From contig NZ_CP183834.1 in NCBI RefSeq assembly GCF_049675895.1, positions 2,046,001-2,110,000 of the forward strand: a stretch of DNA of 64,000 nucleotides, written 5' to 3'. The DNA is from Ampullimonas aquatilis (lineage in GTDB: Bacteria > Pseudomonadota > Gammaproteobacteria > Burkholderiales > Burkholderiaceae_D). A program made the position numbers and the translations under genes. Of the stretch, positions 45,325 to 54,307 are shown piece by piece. Numbering within the stretch: position 1 is the first letter of the stretch; each line of letters starts with the position of its first letter. The notes under the pieces were generated by a model, which saw nothing but the letters and a program-made list of their open reading frames with translations, was not told where the DNA came from and searched no databases.

Positions 45325-46830
45325 GTGTATCCTTCCTTCAAAGACATTGTCAAACGCAATATCACGCTCTCTACAATGGCAATCTGGTTGTCATTAGGGA
45401 TATCGCTGACTGCATTGATTTTTTCTGTTTACAGTAGCCAGGCTTTAAGTGATGCCAATGTCTCTCTCAAAAAACATCTCATCGCCAAAACCCAACTGCA
45501 ACAACTCATGGCCCTGCTGGTTGAGGCAGAAAGCAGTCAGCGTGGCTATATATTAACGGGCAAGGAAAACTATCTCACCCCTTATTACGATGCCACGGCA
45601 AGCATCAATACAACCCTGGACACCTTACGCAATGTCTACGTGACCGAGCCCGATCTCTTGCCGGAACTGTCCAAGATATCGCGCCCCATCAGTGGCAAGA
45701 TGACTGAGCTGGAATTGACACTGACATTACAAAAACGCGGTCAAACTGCTGCAGCCAAAGAAATCATCGAAACGGATATCGGCAAAATTGGCATGGACAC
45801 CATCCGCAAAAATGTGGATGCCTTGTCTAATAAAGAAACCATCGTGGTCGATGATTTGACCGAGTCATTTCGCTTTTATCAGCAACTCAGTCAGTGGGGT
45901 GTGCTGATTTTGATTGCCCTGAATCTGATTGCTTTTTTCCTGACTGTCCATTTCATGCGTCGTGCCGCACAAATGGAACATATCAATCGTCTGGCTTTGG
46001 AAGCAGAAAAAAAACGCCTTGACCAGCTGGTGGCAGAACGCACTTCTGAATTATCTGATTTGACGGAATATCTGCAAGTCGTTCGAGAAGAGGAACGAGC
46101 CACACTGGCGCGCGAACTCCATGATGAACTTGGTGCCGTCTTGACTGCCGCCAAACTGGACTCCATGTTTATCCGCGCCAAATTAAAAAATGCGGACCCA
46201 CTGATTCTGAACAAACTATCCAATCTGACCACCACCCTTGACGATGGGATCAAACTCAAACGCAAGATTATTGAAGATTTGCGGCCCTCGACCCTGACTA
46301 ATCTGGGCTTTGCCATGGCCATCAAGATGCTGTGCGAAGAGTTTTCGGAGCGAGCCAATATTGGCCTGGACTTGCGTTGCCAGGATGATTTGACCATACA
46401 CGATTCATTGGGCATTGCACTGTATCGCATCGTGCAGGAGTCCTTAACCAATATTGCCAAATACGCGCAAGCCAGTGCCATTCAGATTGTGTTTGATCCA
46501 CAAGGCACGATTCTCAACGTATCCATCAAGGACAATGGTCAGGGTTTTGAACCTGAAAAACTGATCAAGGGGCATGGCCATGGTTTAATCAGCATGCGAC
46601 AGCGCATTGCCGCATTACGGGGCAAATTCTCGATCCAAAGTGCGCCTGGCCAGGGTACATTGATTCAGATTTCAGTCCCCATCACCTTACAGTCACAACT
46701 CAATATCTCTCAACCCGTACCGCCGGTTGTCGAAGTCCAGATTGAGCCGATGCCACCAACACCCTCGCCTGCACCATCAGAACCAGAAACAATAACAGAA
46801 AAACCGCTTCAATCTGCTCATCGTGCTTAA
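45325..46830 (+). CDS. CHASE3-containing sensor histidine kinase of the NarX/DegS type
   Basis: A 501-residue membrane kinase: helix near residues 17-38, an extracytoplasmic CHASE3 domain (AESSQRGYILTGKENYLTPY), a second helix near 192-212, a short coiled coil, then HisKA_3 with the phospho-His in LARELHDELGAVLTAAK and an ATPase domain (DNGQGF, GHGLISMRQR). The C-terminus is a Pro-rich tail. The start is GTG at 45325. It is divergent from the LuxR-type regulator. Confidence 0.9.
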   Translation: MYPSFKDIVKRNITLSTMAIWLSLGISLTALIFSVYSSQALSDANVSLKKHLIAKTQLQQLMALLVEAESSQRGYILTGKENYLTPYYDATASINTTLDTLRNVYVTEPDLLPELSKISRPISGKMTELELTLTLQKRGQTAAAKEIIETDIGKIGMDTIRKNVDALSNKETIVVDDLTESFRFYQQLSQWGVLILIALNLIAFFLTVHFMRRAAQMEHINRLALEAEKKRLDQLVAERTSELSDLTEYLQVVREEERATLARELHDELGAVLTAAKLDSMFIRAKLKNADPLILNKLSNLTTTLDDGIKLKRKIIEDLRPSTLTNLGFAMAIKMLCEEFSERANIGLDLRCQDDLTIHDSLGIALYRIVQESLTNIAKYAQASAIQIVFDPQGTILNVSIKDNGQGFEPEKLIKGHGHGLISMRQRIAALRGKFSIQSAPGQGTLIQISVPITLQSQLNISQPVPPVVEVQIEPMPPTPSPAPSEPETITEKPLQSAHRA

Positions 46831-47180
46831 AGTAGGCCATCGGCTGTGTACATAATGGCCTCACCTGAAGTAATGTCGTGCTTAATTGAACTTGATAATT
46901 GCCATCCTCTTTGTGATCCATTTTGCTATGGAGCGCAATCCATAGCAAATCGGTAAGAATCGACGGGAGCAGGCACTGGACGTATCTGACAAATCCTTGG
47001 ACAACCCCCATTTTGACCTGCTCAAGCAAGCACTTGAAACAGCCAGCGATTTCAAAGAAATCTTGTTCCCAAGGTATACCTACCAGGTGTATATCTTAAA
47101 ATCAATCCATCAAGTGCATTATATATAGGCTATTTTTTACACTACTATCCAGTATATTTAAATGCTATGCCTCCGACCAC
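46831..47180. other. Convergent gap with hairpin and repeat copy E
   Basis: About 350 bases. TTTGCTATGG / CCATAGCAAA form a ten-base hairpin at 46922-46949 with an eight-base loop but no T run. An open stretch on the plus strand (46946 onwards, frame reading GKNRREQALDVSDKSLDNPH) has no start and was not called. Repeat copy E lies at the right side. Confidence 0.5.
47077..47156 (+). repeat. 80 bp intergenic repeat, copy E
   Basis: Exactly 80 bases: ATACCTACCAGGTGTATA at the left, AATCAATCCATCAAGTGCATTA in the middle, AGGCTATTTTTTACACTACTATCCAGTAT at the right (in parts). Diverged from copies A and B but with the same order of blocks. It lies between the converging kinase and MFS genes. Confidence 0.72.
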
Positions 47181-47205
47181 GCCATCTGCCTACTAGGCAG
47201 ATGGC
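47181..47205. repeat. Twelve-base palindrome over the MFS stop codon
   Basis: GCCATCTGCCTA and TAGGCAGATGGC flank a single C; the stop codon of the leftward MFS gene (47193-47195) is at the centre. No T run follows in either direction, so it is not a standard terminator; it may stabilise the 3' end of the message. Confidence 0.6.
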
Positions 47206-48374
47206 TCGACATGTTCGGCAAGATGCTGGCTACGGTAAAACGACTGGCGCATCGCCAAAGCACCGAGCAAGGCAAAGATGGCTGACAGACCATACACCGC
47301 ACAGGCACCATAGCTCTTCCACAAAGCCCCCAGCGCCACGCCACCAATCGCCCCACTCAACCCATAAGCAAGGCTGCTATATAAAGCCTGACCACGTGCC
47401 TGCAAGGGCCCGCCAAACCAGGTTTGCAGACGCAATACGCTGGCCGTGTGATGTGCGGCAAAGGTGGCGGCATGCAGGAGTTGCGCCGCCATCATCAGCA
47501 CCACCGACTGCGCCAGCCAGGCCATGATGCTAAAGCGCACCGCCGCGAGTGCAAAACAGGCGAGTAAAATCAGTTGCAAGGAAAAACGCCGAAACACCGG
47601 CCCTTGCCAAAAGAAAAACAGTACTTCGGCCAACACACCCAGTGCCCACATGCCCCCCACCTGGGTCTTGCTGTAGCCCAGCTCGGACAAATAAATGGAA
47701 TAGAACACATACCAGCCCACATGCGCCAGAATCATCAAAAAACTGGCGACAAAAAACCAGGCTACCGCCGGTTGCACCAGCAGTTGCCGCACCCTGCCCT
47801 GGATGCGTTGTGGTACAGGTGCCTGAAAATCACGCAACTGATAAACGCTGGCAACAGCCAAACCAAATAGCGTGATGGCAATCCAGGGAAAGCGTGCCAC
47901 ACCCAGATGTTCAATCACATATCCGCCTGCGCCAACCGTCACAATAAAACCAATGCTGCCCCATAAACGCAGTCGTCCAAAATGGCCTGCGTGGCCCTGC
48001 GTGACGCCGACGGCCATAGCTTCCACCAACGGTGTTTGCGAGCAGGTAAAGAGATTGATCAAGGCCATGGCACAAAACATCCAGGCAAAGTCTCGGACAA
48101 AAAACAGCGCCGGAAAGAATAGCAAAGCCAGTGTGGAGGTTGCCCGTACCACGGCAATCCGGGTGTGCAGGCTATCAGCCACCCAACCCCAGAGCGTTGG
48201 GCCAAACACCCGCGTGACCTGAATCACCGCCATCAGCACGCCAATTTGCAGGGCGTTAAAACCAAGGTGTTCAAAGTACAGCGACAGATAAGGCGAATAC
48301 ACGCCATAAAAAGCAAAGTAGCAAAAGAAAAACAGCGCAAACCGATATGCGCCGGGGACGACCTGAAAGGGCAT
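47193..48374 (-). CDS. MFS transporter, HcaT-like
   Basis: A 393-residue, twelve-helix permease of the MFS_1-like group to which the 3-phenylpropionate permease HcaT belongs. Seen are the N-terminal YFAFYGVYSPYLSLYFEHLG and the loop motif GWVADSLHTR. Substrate unknown; the gene commonly follows aroC in Burkholderiales, by recall. It starts six bases after the peptidase stop, so the two are cotranscribed. Confidence 0.85.
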   Translation of the reverse strand: MPFQVVPGAYRFALFFFCYFAFYGVYSPYLSLYFEHLGFNALQIGVLMAVIQVTRVFGPTLWGWVADSLHTRIAVVRATSTLALLFFPALFFVRDFAWMFCAMALINLFTCSQTPLVEAMAVGVTQGHAGHFGRLRLWGSIGFIVTVGAGGYVIEHLGVARFPWIAITLFGLAVASVYQLRDFQAPVPQRIQGRVRQLLVQPAVAWFFVASFLMILAHVGWYVFYSIYLSELGYSKTQVGGMWALGVLAEVLFFFWQGPVFRRFSLQLILLACFALAAVRFSIMAWLAQSVVLMMAAQLLHAATFAAHHTASVLRLQTWFGGPLQARGQALYSSLAYGLSGAIGGVALGALWKSYGACAVYGLSAIFALLGALAMRQSFYRSQHLAEHVEPSA

Positions 48375-48380
48375 GAAAAA

Positions 48381-49520
48381 CTAACGAGTGGGTGAAAGTG
48401 CAGTGGCTGAGACAGGCTTGAACTGCTCGGCAGACTGACCATTGGGCAGCGTTGCCGTACCGCTTGACGAGTCAGTTGCTGAATCAGTCACTGCGTCAGT
48501 CAGATCATATACCGTGGCTTGCAGTGCCTGCACCAGCAAGGCGAGCCGAATGTAATCCAGCTTTTCTGGGGTATCGCTCATCTTGTGATAATCATGATTC
48601 CGATTTAACGCCGTATCGGTGATCATCAGCGCAGGAACACCTTGCTCGCTATACGACCAATGATCAGACCAGTCGACCTCTTCAAACAGGCCGGGTGCCA
48701 CGCCACCATGAATTGGCAATAGCGCATGACTGCGCAACAAGCCCGTGATCTGACGCACCCAGTCACGCGCTTGCAACTTGCCCACCAGGCCAATGTAATT
48801 GCCAGTATCCGGATACAGCAGGCTGAAAGGCCAAGGTAAATCCTGACTATCGGGTGCATCGCTGAAACAGCCAATCGCTTCCAGTGACAACATGCCCAAT
48901 AGCTGATCACCTGCGACGGTACTATTTTTGGCCCGCACCAGACTGCCCATGGTGGGCGTTTTGAAATAAGGATCTTCTTCGTTGACGTAGAGTTCAAAGC
49001 GTACCCCAATCTTGGTTGCCTTGGCTTGATGGCGCAAACTTTCGGCCAGCACCAGCAGTGCAGCCACGCCCGAGGCATTATCATCGGCACCCGGGCTGGT
49101 AGGCACCGAATCATAATGCGCACCAATCACCAGCCATGTGGGTTTATCGGCTGATGGCCGGGTAGCCGGTAATTCGGCAATCAGGTTATAGACCGGGCCT
49201 TGGCCACCAGGAACCGCTTCCGGCCTGACCTGATAACCCATAGCCGTTAAACTATCGGTGAGATAAGCCTGTACCTGCTGCAAGGCCACCATTTCTTGCG
49301 CATGATGTGGCACTCGCGCCACGGCCAGCACATGCCGCTGCAACTGTGCCGCCATTTCAATGGTGTTGGCATCAGGTGAAGAACGTACCCCGCTATAGAG
49401 TTGACCGGGCATGCTGGTCATCCAGCCAATGGCAGCAAACACCAGCATGACCACCAGCAGCGTCAATACCCAAGCATTAAGCAATCTGACTTTGAGATTG
49501 ACGGTTCTGACATTCACCAT
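48381..49520 (-). CDS. Membrane-anchored M28-family zinc peptidase
   Basis: Probable aminopeptidase with two zinc ions. A signal anchor (LLVVMLVFAAIGWM) puts the catalytic domain in the periplasm. Ligand motifs are GAHYDSV, GADDNASG and the NEEDPYF with the general-base glutamate, and a later His in NRNHDYHKMSDTPE. 379 residues. It lies 42 bases after aroC and six before the MFS gene. Confidence 0.9.
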   Translation of the reverse strand: MVNVRTVNLKVRLLNAWVLTLLVVMLVFAAIGWMTSMPGQLYSGVRSSPDANTIEMAAQLQRHVLAVARVPHHAQEMVALQQVQAYLTDSLTAMGYQVRPEAVPGGQGPVYNLIAELPATRPSADKPTWLVIGAHYDSVPTSPGADDNASGVAALLVLAESLRHQAKATKIGVRFELYVNEEDPYFKTPTMGSLVRAKNSTVAGDQLLGMLSLEAIGCFSDAPDSQDLPWPFSLLYPDTGNYIGLVGKLQARDWVRQITGLLRSHALLPIHGGVAPGLFEEVDWSDHWSYSEQGVPALMITDTALNRNHDYHKMSDTPEKLDYIRLALLVQALQATVYDLTDAVTDSATDSSSGTATLPNGQSAEQFKPVSATALSPTR

Positions 49521-49562
49521 ACTGACCTAGCGCGACAGAAAACAGCTTATTGAGCTTAAGGC

Positions 49563-50672
49563 TTAAACCTTGCGGCCAGCCTGGGCGGGAATAACTGGCG
49601 TGGCCACCGACACATCGGCACATTGCGCACGATGACGCAAGACATGATCCATCAGCACCAGCGCGAGCATGGCTTCGGCAATTGGCGTGGCACGAATGCC
49701 AACGCAAGGATCATGGCGACCAAAGGTTTGCACTTCAATTGGGTTGCCTGCCTTGTCAATCGAGCGCCGTGGTGTGCGGATTGATGAGGTTGGTTTGATG
49801 GCAATCGAGACGGTAATATCCTGGCCACTGGATATACCACCCAACATACCACCAGCGTTATTGCTCAAAAATCCTGCGGGTGTCAGTTCATCACCATGCA
49901 CACTCCCCTTTTGCGCCACACTGGCAAAACCGGCACCGATTTCCACGCCCTTCACCGCGTTGATACCCATCATCGCATAAGCGATGTCGGCATCGAGCTT
50001 GTCAAACAGCGGCTCACCCAAACCCACTGGCACACCCGTGGCCACGACTTCAATCCGTGCGCCACACGAATCACCGTCCTTGCGCAGCTCGTCCATATAG
50101 GTTTCGAGCTGGCCGATCACGCTGTTGTTGGCCGCAAAAAATGGATTGGTGCGAACGTGTTCCCAAGACTCAAACGGCACCACAATCTCACCGAGTTGCG
50201 ACATATAGCCACGAATTTCAATACCATATTTTTCGCGCAACCATTTTTTGGCCACCGCACCCGCGCCCACGATCGGCGCGGTCAAACGTGCCGATGAACG
50301 GCCACCGCCACGATGATCGCGAATCCCGTATTTATGCCAGTAGGTATAGTCGGCATGACCGGGACGAAAGGTCTCGGCGATATTGCCGTAGTCTTTGCTG
50401 CGCTGATCTTCATTGCGAATCAACAACGCAATCGGCGCACCGGTGGTCTGTCCTTCAAAAATGCCGGACAGAATTTCAACTGTGTCGGACTCTTGCCGCT
50501 GGGTCACATGCCGTGACGTGCCGGGCTTGCGTAAATCCAGTTCGGGCTGAATATCTGCCAGACCCAATGCCATACCTGGTGGACAGCCATCAATCACGCA
50601 GCCGATTGCCGGGCCATGAGATTCGCCAAAAGTGGTAACGGTAAACAGAGTGCCTAATGTGTTGCCGGACAT
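49563..50672 (-). CDS. aroC: Chorismate synthase
   Basis: Converts 5-enolpyruvylshikimate 3-phosphate to chorismate with reduced FMN, the last shared step of aromatic amino acid synthesis. All family blocks are seen: GTLFTVTTFGESHG, GGRSSARLTAP, GGMLGGISSGQ and RHDPCVGIRATPIAEAM. ATG 50672 gives 369 residues; the frame is open 33 codons further but the family starts at MSGNTLG. Confidence 0.97.
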   Translation of the reverse strand: MSGNTLGTLFTVTTFGESHGPAIGCVIDGCPPGMALGLADIQPELDLRKPGTSRHVTQRQESDTVEILSGIFEGQTTGAPIALLIRNEDQRSKDYGNIAETFRPGHADYTYWHKYGIRDHRGGGRSSARLTAPIVGAGAVAKKWLREKYGIEIRGYMSQLGEIVVPFESWEHVRTNPFFAANNSVIGQLETYMDELRKDGDSCGARIEVVATGVPVGLGEPLFDKLDADIAYAMMGINAVKGVEIGAGFASVAQKGSVHGDELTPAGFLSNNAGGMLGGISSGQDITVSIAIKPTSSIRTPRRSIDKAGNPIEVQTFGRHDPCVGIRATPIAEAMLALVLMDHVLRHRAQCADVSVATPVIPAQAGRKV

Positions 50673-50949
50673 AGATGAAAGATGCGCAGTGAAGAAAATG
50701 AGGAAAAGCCTGCAACCAGAGGCAAGCGAGTTCGGTAAACCAGCATTATACGGGGCGGCTGCGCTTGCCAACAGAGGTAAACGTGGAAGGGGCCGAAGGG
50801 GATGGTTTATCTTGCCCGCATGCTACCCACATGATGCCTTGCAAAAGGCCGGTAAAACACGATAGGCAATGTCTCGACAAGGGCTTGGGGAGTGGGCAAC
50901 TGGTTACTCACAACGCAGTTAAATTCGCAGTCGGATTCGAAAATAATTG

Positions 50950-51029
50950 ATACTGGGTAGTGGTATATATAATTATTAGCTGTTTAATTGCGTAATTTAA
51001 GGTTAAAAAATAAATACTACCCAATTCCT
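50950..51029 (+). repeat. 80 bp intergenic repeat, copy F
   Basis: ATACTGGGTAGTGGTAT at the left and AATACTACCCAATTC at the right; GGGTAGT and ACTACCC are the inverted-repeat cores. The right end overlaps the 3' end of the PAS-GGDEF gene, whose TAG stop (51017-51019) lies inside the repeat. It occupies most of the 344-base gap between aroC and that gene; the rest of the gap shows nothing else. Confidence 0.68.
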
Positions 51030-52423
51030 CTATCGCCCTCGGTAAACTTTATCCGGCCAGCCTGTTTGACGGCATACATCGCACTATCGGCATGATGCAA
51101 GAGCCTTGAAATGTTTCGGCCATGCTCTGGATAAACCGCTGCACCAATTGAAACCGTGACATTCACATGGCGGCTACGAATGTTGATGGGCTGACCAAAA
51201 GCACGCTGGATTTTTTTCTTGATCAGGTCAATATCTGTCGGCGAGCGCACATCATTGAGCAGCGCGACAAACTCATCGCCACCAAAACGCGCCACGACAT
51301 CATCCTGTCGCAACGCACGTTGCAGTCGCCGCCCGACTGCTCTCAATACTTCATCCCCGGCTTCATGGCCAAACTGATCGTTAATCGGCTTGAAGTTATC
51401 CAGATCCATGAATAACACCACCAATTGACGCTGCAATTGTCTGGCCGAAATCAACGCTTTTTCAAACAGGGCATTGAAATGGGCACGATTGTACAAATCG
51501 GTAAGACCGTCATACATCGCTTGTCTGGCATCACGCAAGGCAATTTCCTTGGTTTCGTGAATATCCACCACCGTACCGATGAAGCCAGCAATCTGCCCGG
51601 GCTGATCACGCACCGGCGTGATATCAATCCGCATCCAGACCTTATGAGTTGGAAATTTGGACAAACGGGTGTTAAAGCGAAACTCACCACTAAAACGGGT
51701 TCGTGATTGCGCTGCCTGATGCCATAAATTACGCGCCCGCTCGACATCTTCCAAAGCGACAAAACTGACCCAATCCTTGCCACGACAATCATCCAGGGTA
51801 CGGCCAATCAAGGCTAGCCAAAACTCATTGGCATAGAGCATATCGCCCGCAATACTGGTTTCAAAGATACCCACCGGTGCCTGCCGGGCCAGCTCTTTAA
51901 AACGAGCTTCACTATGCCGCAGCTGTTCCTGCATATCGGTCAGATGCTCCACCTTTTCTGAGAGCCGTCGTGCCTGTTCACGCAACAGATTCTCACGCTG
52001 AACGGTCGATGTAATGTCATTGATGATGATCAGACACCAACGCTGGCCATCACTGCTGTACAAGGGTGAAATCCGCACAGCCTGTTTAATGCGCTCAGGA
52101 CTATCACGATCGGCAAAAATAGGAAATGGACTGGGATGCAAGGCATGGGATAACAAAGACGACATCCCCAGATCCAGCGCATCGCGCACCACAAAATCAA
52201 CGCGGGGATCAATCGCACCCTGAAAAGCCAACTGCATGGAAATACCCAGCACCTGCTCTTCATTGGTAAAGGTATGACGCGCCAGCCAGCTATTCCACTG
52301 ACACACTCTGGCCTCACGATCCAGTACGACGACACCACATTCAAGAGCATCAATCAATGGCGAGCTAAATGGCGAATTCATATGATCAAAAGACGTCTTG
52401 CTCAATCCAAGAATTTTTCCCAT
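51017..52423 (-). CDS. PAS-PAS-GGDEF diguanylate cyclase
   Basis: A soluble sensor cyclase of about 468 residues. Two PAS domains (first about 10-130, with VVVLDREARVCQWN; second about 160-290, QAPVGIFETSIAGDMLYAN) precede a GGDEF domain with intact active site RFGGDEF and an intact inhibitory RxxD (RQDD), so it should make c-di-GMP under product control. ATG 52423 was chosen because it starts ten bases after the stop of the CheC-like gene; an earlier start at 52459 would overlap it. Last gene of a four-gene operon; its stop codon lies within repeat F. Confidence 0.88.
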   Translation of the reverse strand: MGKILGLSKTSFDHMNSPFSSPLIDALECGVVVLDREARVCQWNSWLARHTFTNEEQVLGISMQLAFQGAIDPRVDFVVRDALDLGMSSLLSHALHPSPFPIFADRDSPERIKQAVRISPLYSSDGQRWCLIIINDITSTVQRENLLREQARRLSEKVEHLTDMQEQLRHSEARFKELARQAPVGIFETSIAGDMLYANEFWLALIGRTLDDCRGKDWVSFVALEDVERARNLWHQAAQSRTRFSGEFRFNTRLSKFPTHKVWMRIDITPVRDQPGQIAGFIGTVVDIHETKEIALRDARQAMYDGLTDLYNRAHFNALFEKALISARQLQRQLVVLFMDLDNFKPINDQFGHEAGDEVLRAVGRRLQRALRQDDVVARFGGDEFVALLNDVRSPTDIDLIKKKIQRAFGQPINIRSRHVNVTVSIGAAVYPEHGRNISRLLHHADSAMYAVKQAGRIKFTEGDRGIG

Positions 52424-52433
52424 GAGTTCTTTT

Positions 52434-53102
52434 TCACGAAATACCAAACAGGGACTCAATCTTATTCACAAAACTGCGGATTGACGGTAAATCCATGATG
52501 AACAACACATAGCCAGTCACATTTTCGCTCGACAGACTCATACCGATTCGAGCCAGTAAAATATTGCGATCTGTCTCGCCCTCCACATAAGTTTCACCAC
52601 CCTGGATAAATACGATTCTAGGCAAGGTACCCAACAGCTCGGTCTGAAACAGATTGGACAAGCTGTTCATGCAGCTATTGATGATGATGTTGCCAATTTC
52701 GGCCAGCGCATCTTGCTCCAGCTCGGTAATGTTATCGACATGTACCGCATCACCGAGCATGCGCCGTACAATTTCCAGACAGCCACGTTCTGGAAACAGC
52801 AACACCGTTTCAGTATGAAAATCCTGATGATCTTCAAATGCCTGAGAGATGCCACATATCCTTTGTGTACCATCACGACCATGCAACTGCGCCAAATACT
52901 CGATGAGTTGCTCGCGCGACACCAGTTCCACCGTCGGTACCGATAAGTCAATCCGGTCCGCCACGATCTGTGAGAAAACTTCTGCCGCCTCACCCAATGA
53001 AAGATTAAAGGTTTCAGCCAGGGCATCCAGTTGCAACTCCGTCAATTGAACCGGTAAGTCGTCCTGCTTGGTGGCTTCAGGCATGAGAATATCGTGACTC
53101 AT
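52434..53102 (-). CDS. CheC-like phosphatase
   Basis: CheC/CheX proteins dephosphorylate CheY-type receivers. The two active-site helices with E-x2-N are visible: DALAETFN near residue 27 and DALAEIGNIIINSCMNSL near residue 137. An LPRIVFIQGG strand and a C-terminal FIMDLPSIRSFV complete the fold. 222 residues. GGAG before the ATG overlaps the end of the receiver gene, implying coupling. The likely substrate is the adjacent receiver. Confidence 0.85.
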   Translation of the reverse strand: MSHDILMPEATKQDDLPVQLTELQLDALAETFNLSLGEAAEVFSQIVADRIDLSVPTVELVSREQLIEYLAQLHGRDGTQRICGISQAFEDHQDFHTETVLLFPERGCLEIVRRMLGDAVHVDNITELEQDALAEIGNIIINSCMNSLSNLFQTELLGTLPRIVFIQGGETYVEGETDRNILLARIGMSLSSENVTGYVLFIMDLPSIRSFVNKIESLFGIS

Positions 53103-53107
53103 GCTGA

Positions 53108-53491
53108 TTACTCCGGCAACAGGGTTTTAAGAATTTCAACAATTAATGGTTCTGTGATTGGCTTACGAAAGAAATATACGCCCAGATCAGACGCCATTTT
53201 TTGTACGTGCTCCTGACCATTGGCTGTCAATAAAGCCGCCTTGAAGTTGGGCAAGCGTTGCTTCAAAATCGCAATCAAATCCAATCCGGTCATACCCGGC
53301 ATATTCATGTCAATGATGCCAATATCAGGCTTGTGCTGTTCCAACAAGGCCAGTGCAGCATTGCCATCTGCCGCTTCAATGATATTGACTTGAATCCGGT
53401 ACTTTTTGACCATCGCACCACTCATCATGCGCGACACCTTGCTGTCATCGACCAGCATGATCGTCGCTTGAGTTTTGACTGCTGTTTCCAT
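53108..53491 (-). CDS. CheY-like receiver protein
   Basis: A 127-residue receiver: acidic pair in LVDDSKVSR, phospho-Asp in IGIIDMNMPGMTG, switch Thr in ALLTANGQ and Lys in FRKPITE. It has no output domain. It lies six bases before a CheC-like phosphatase, its probable off-switch, and 41 bases after a ParA-like gene. No kinase gene is adjacent. Confidence 0.92.
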   Translation of the reverse strand: METAVKTQATIMLVDDSKVSRMMSGAMVKKYRIQVNIIEAADGNAALALLEQHKPDIGIIDMNMPGMTGLDLIAILKQRLPNFKAALLTANGQEHVQKMASDLGVYFFRKPITEPLIVEILKTLLPE

Positions 53492-53532
53492 TTTTTAAGG
53501 CTTTCGTAATTTGAAAATTTAAATTTGATAAT

Positions 53533-54201
53533 TTAGACAAATTCTTCAACTTCGACCGCTGGCAAAGTCGCCGGATCGACCTGTGCACGACGAATTTCCT
53601 GGCTGGCAATCAGTTCCAGCACTTGTTGTGTAATGGCACGACAGGCATTATTGAGATGACTGGGCAGTTTTTCTTCCAGTTCGCCACGCAAGAGCATCTT
53701 GCTCACCGAAATGTTGTAAACCGGCGCGATGATGCGATCTTCATAACCAGCCAGCATGCGGCTGACCAGTTTGGAAGCGGTCATCTTCTGCCACACATTG
53801 GTGGGCCATTGGGAAGGCAAGGCATAGGCTTTGGGAAAGCGTTCCAGATCCTGAAGCAACGCACGAATGTCTTCTTCTGAATCACGAAACGGTAAAAGCA
53901 CCACATCGGACATGGCAGCCAGTTTGCGATCCACATCGGTACGATTGGCACCACCGTCAAAGACGCCAAACCAATCCGGCGTATTGGTCAGTTTGGCCGC
54001 CACTTTCTCAAGGTTTTCTGCATTCCGGGCGTCAAATGGCAGATAACTGCGGCCGTTGCGCGACAGCTTGTCACGCTCGCAATCCGTGAGCACCGCCACG
54101 GTATAGCAACCGGTATCGCCCAACCCCTGTGAGAGCATATGAGACACCGTGGTTTTGCCGGTACCGCCCTTATTGCCAATAATACTGATGATTTTTGCCA
54201 T
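53533..54201 (-). CDS. Orphan ParA/MinD-family ATPase
   Basis: A 222-residue P-loop ATPase with the deviant Walker A KGGTGKTT (signature Lys present), and the Walker B region FGVFDGGANRTD, whose wording departs from the usual DxPP. No ParB or centromere-like repeats are nearby, so chromosome or plasmid segregation is unlikely; orphan ParA proteins position chemotaxis arrays, flagella or other machines. It is the first gene of the operon with CheY-like, CheC-like and PAS-GGDEF genes. Its AAGGAG binding site is buried in a predicted hairpin (54202-54225). Confidence 0.82.
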   Translation of the reverse strand: MAKIISIIGNKGGTGKTTVSHMLSQGLGDTGCYTVAVLTDCERDKLSRNGRSYLPFDARNAENLEKVAAKLTNTPDWFGVFDGGANRTDVDRKLAAMSDVVLLPFRDSEEDIRALLQDLERFPKAYALPSQWPTNVWQKMTASKLVSRMLAGYEDRIIAPVYNISVSKMLLRGELEEKLPSHLNNACRAITQQVLELIASQEIRRAQVDPATLPAVEVEEFV

Positions 54202-54225
54202 TGATCACTCCTTAGGGAATGATCA
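54202..54225 (-). promoter_or_regulatory. mRNA hairpin that covers the ParA ribosome binding site
   Basis: In mRNA sense the 24 bases directly before the ATG are UGAUCAUUCC, CUAA, GGAGUGAUCA: ten continuous base pairs (one G-U) with a four-base loop, and the GGAG lies in the 3' arm. It could limit translation until melted or bound by a factor. In DNA it could equally be an operator. Confidence 0.6.
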
Positions 54226-54307
54226 CATTGTCGGCAAGATGAATGCCCCGGCATCGTTTGAATAAGACAGAAAAGTACCGTTAATTCGAGTTGTGGTGCA
54301 AGGGAAT

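Noticed and set aside
46946..47160. Open plus-strand frame before the MFS gene that looks partly coding
   Set aside because: It has no start, follows a TAG after five codons of a possible ATG, runs into repeat E and matches nothing I know.
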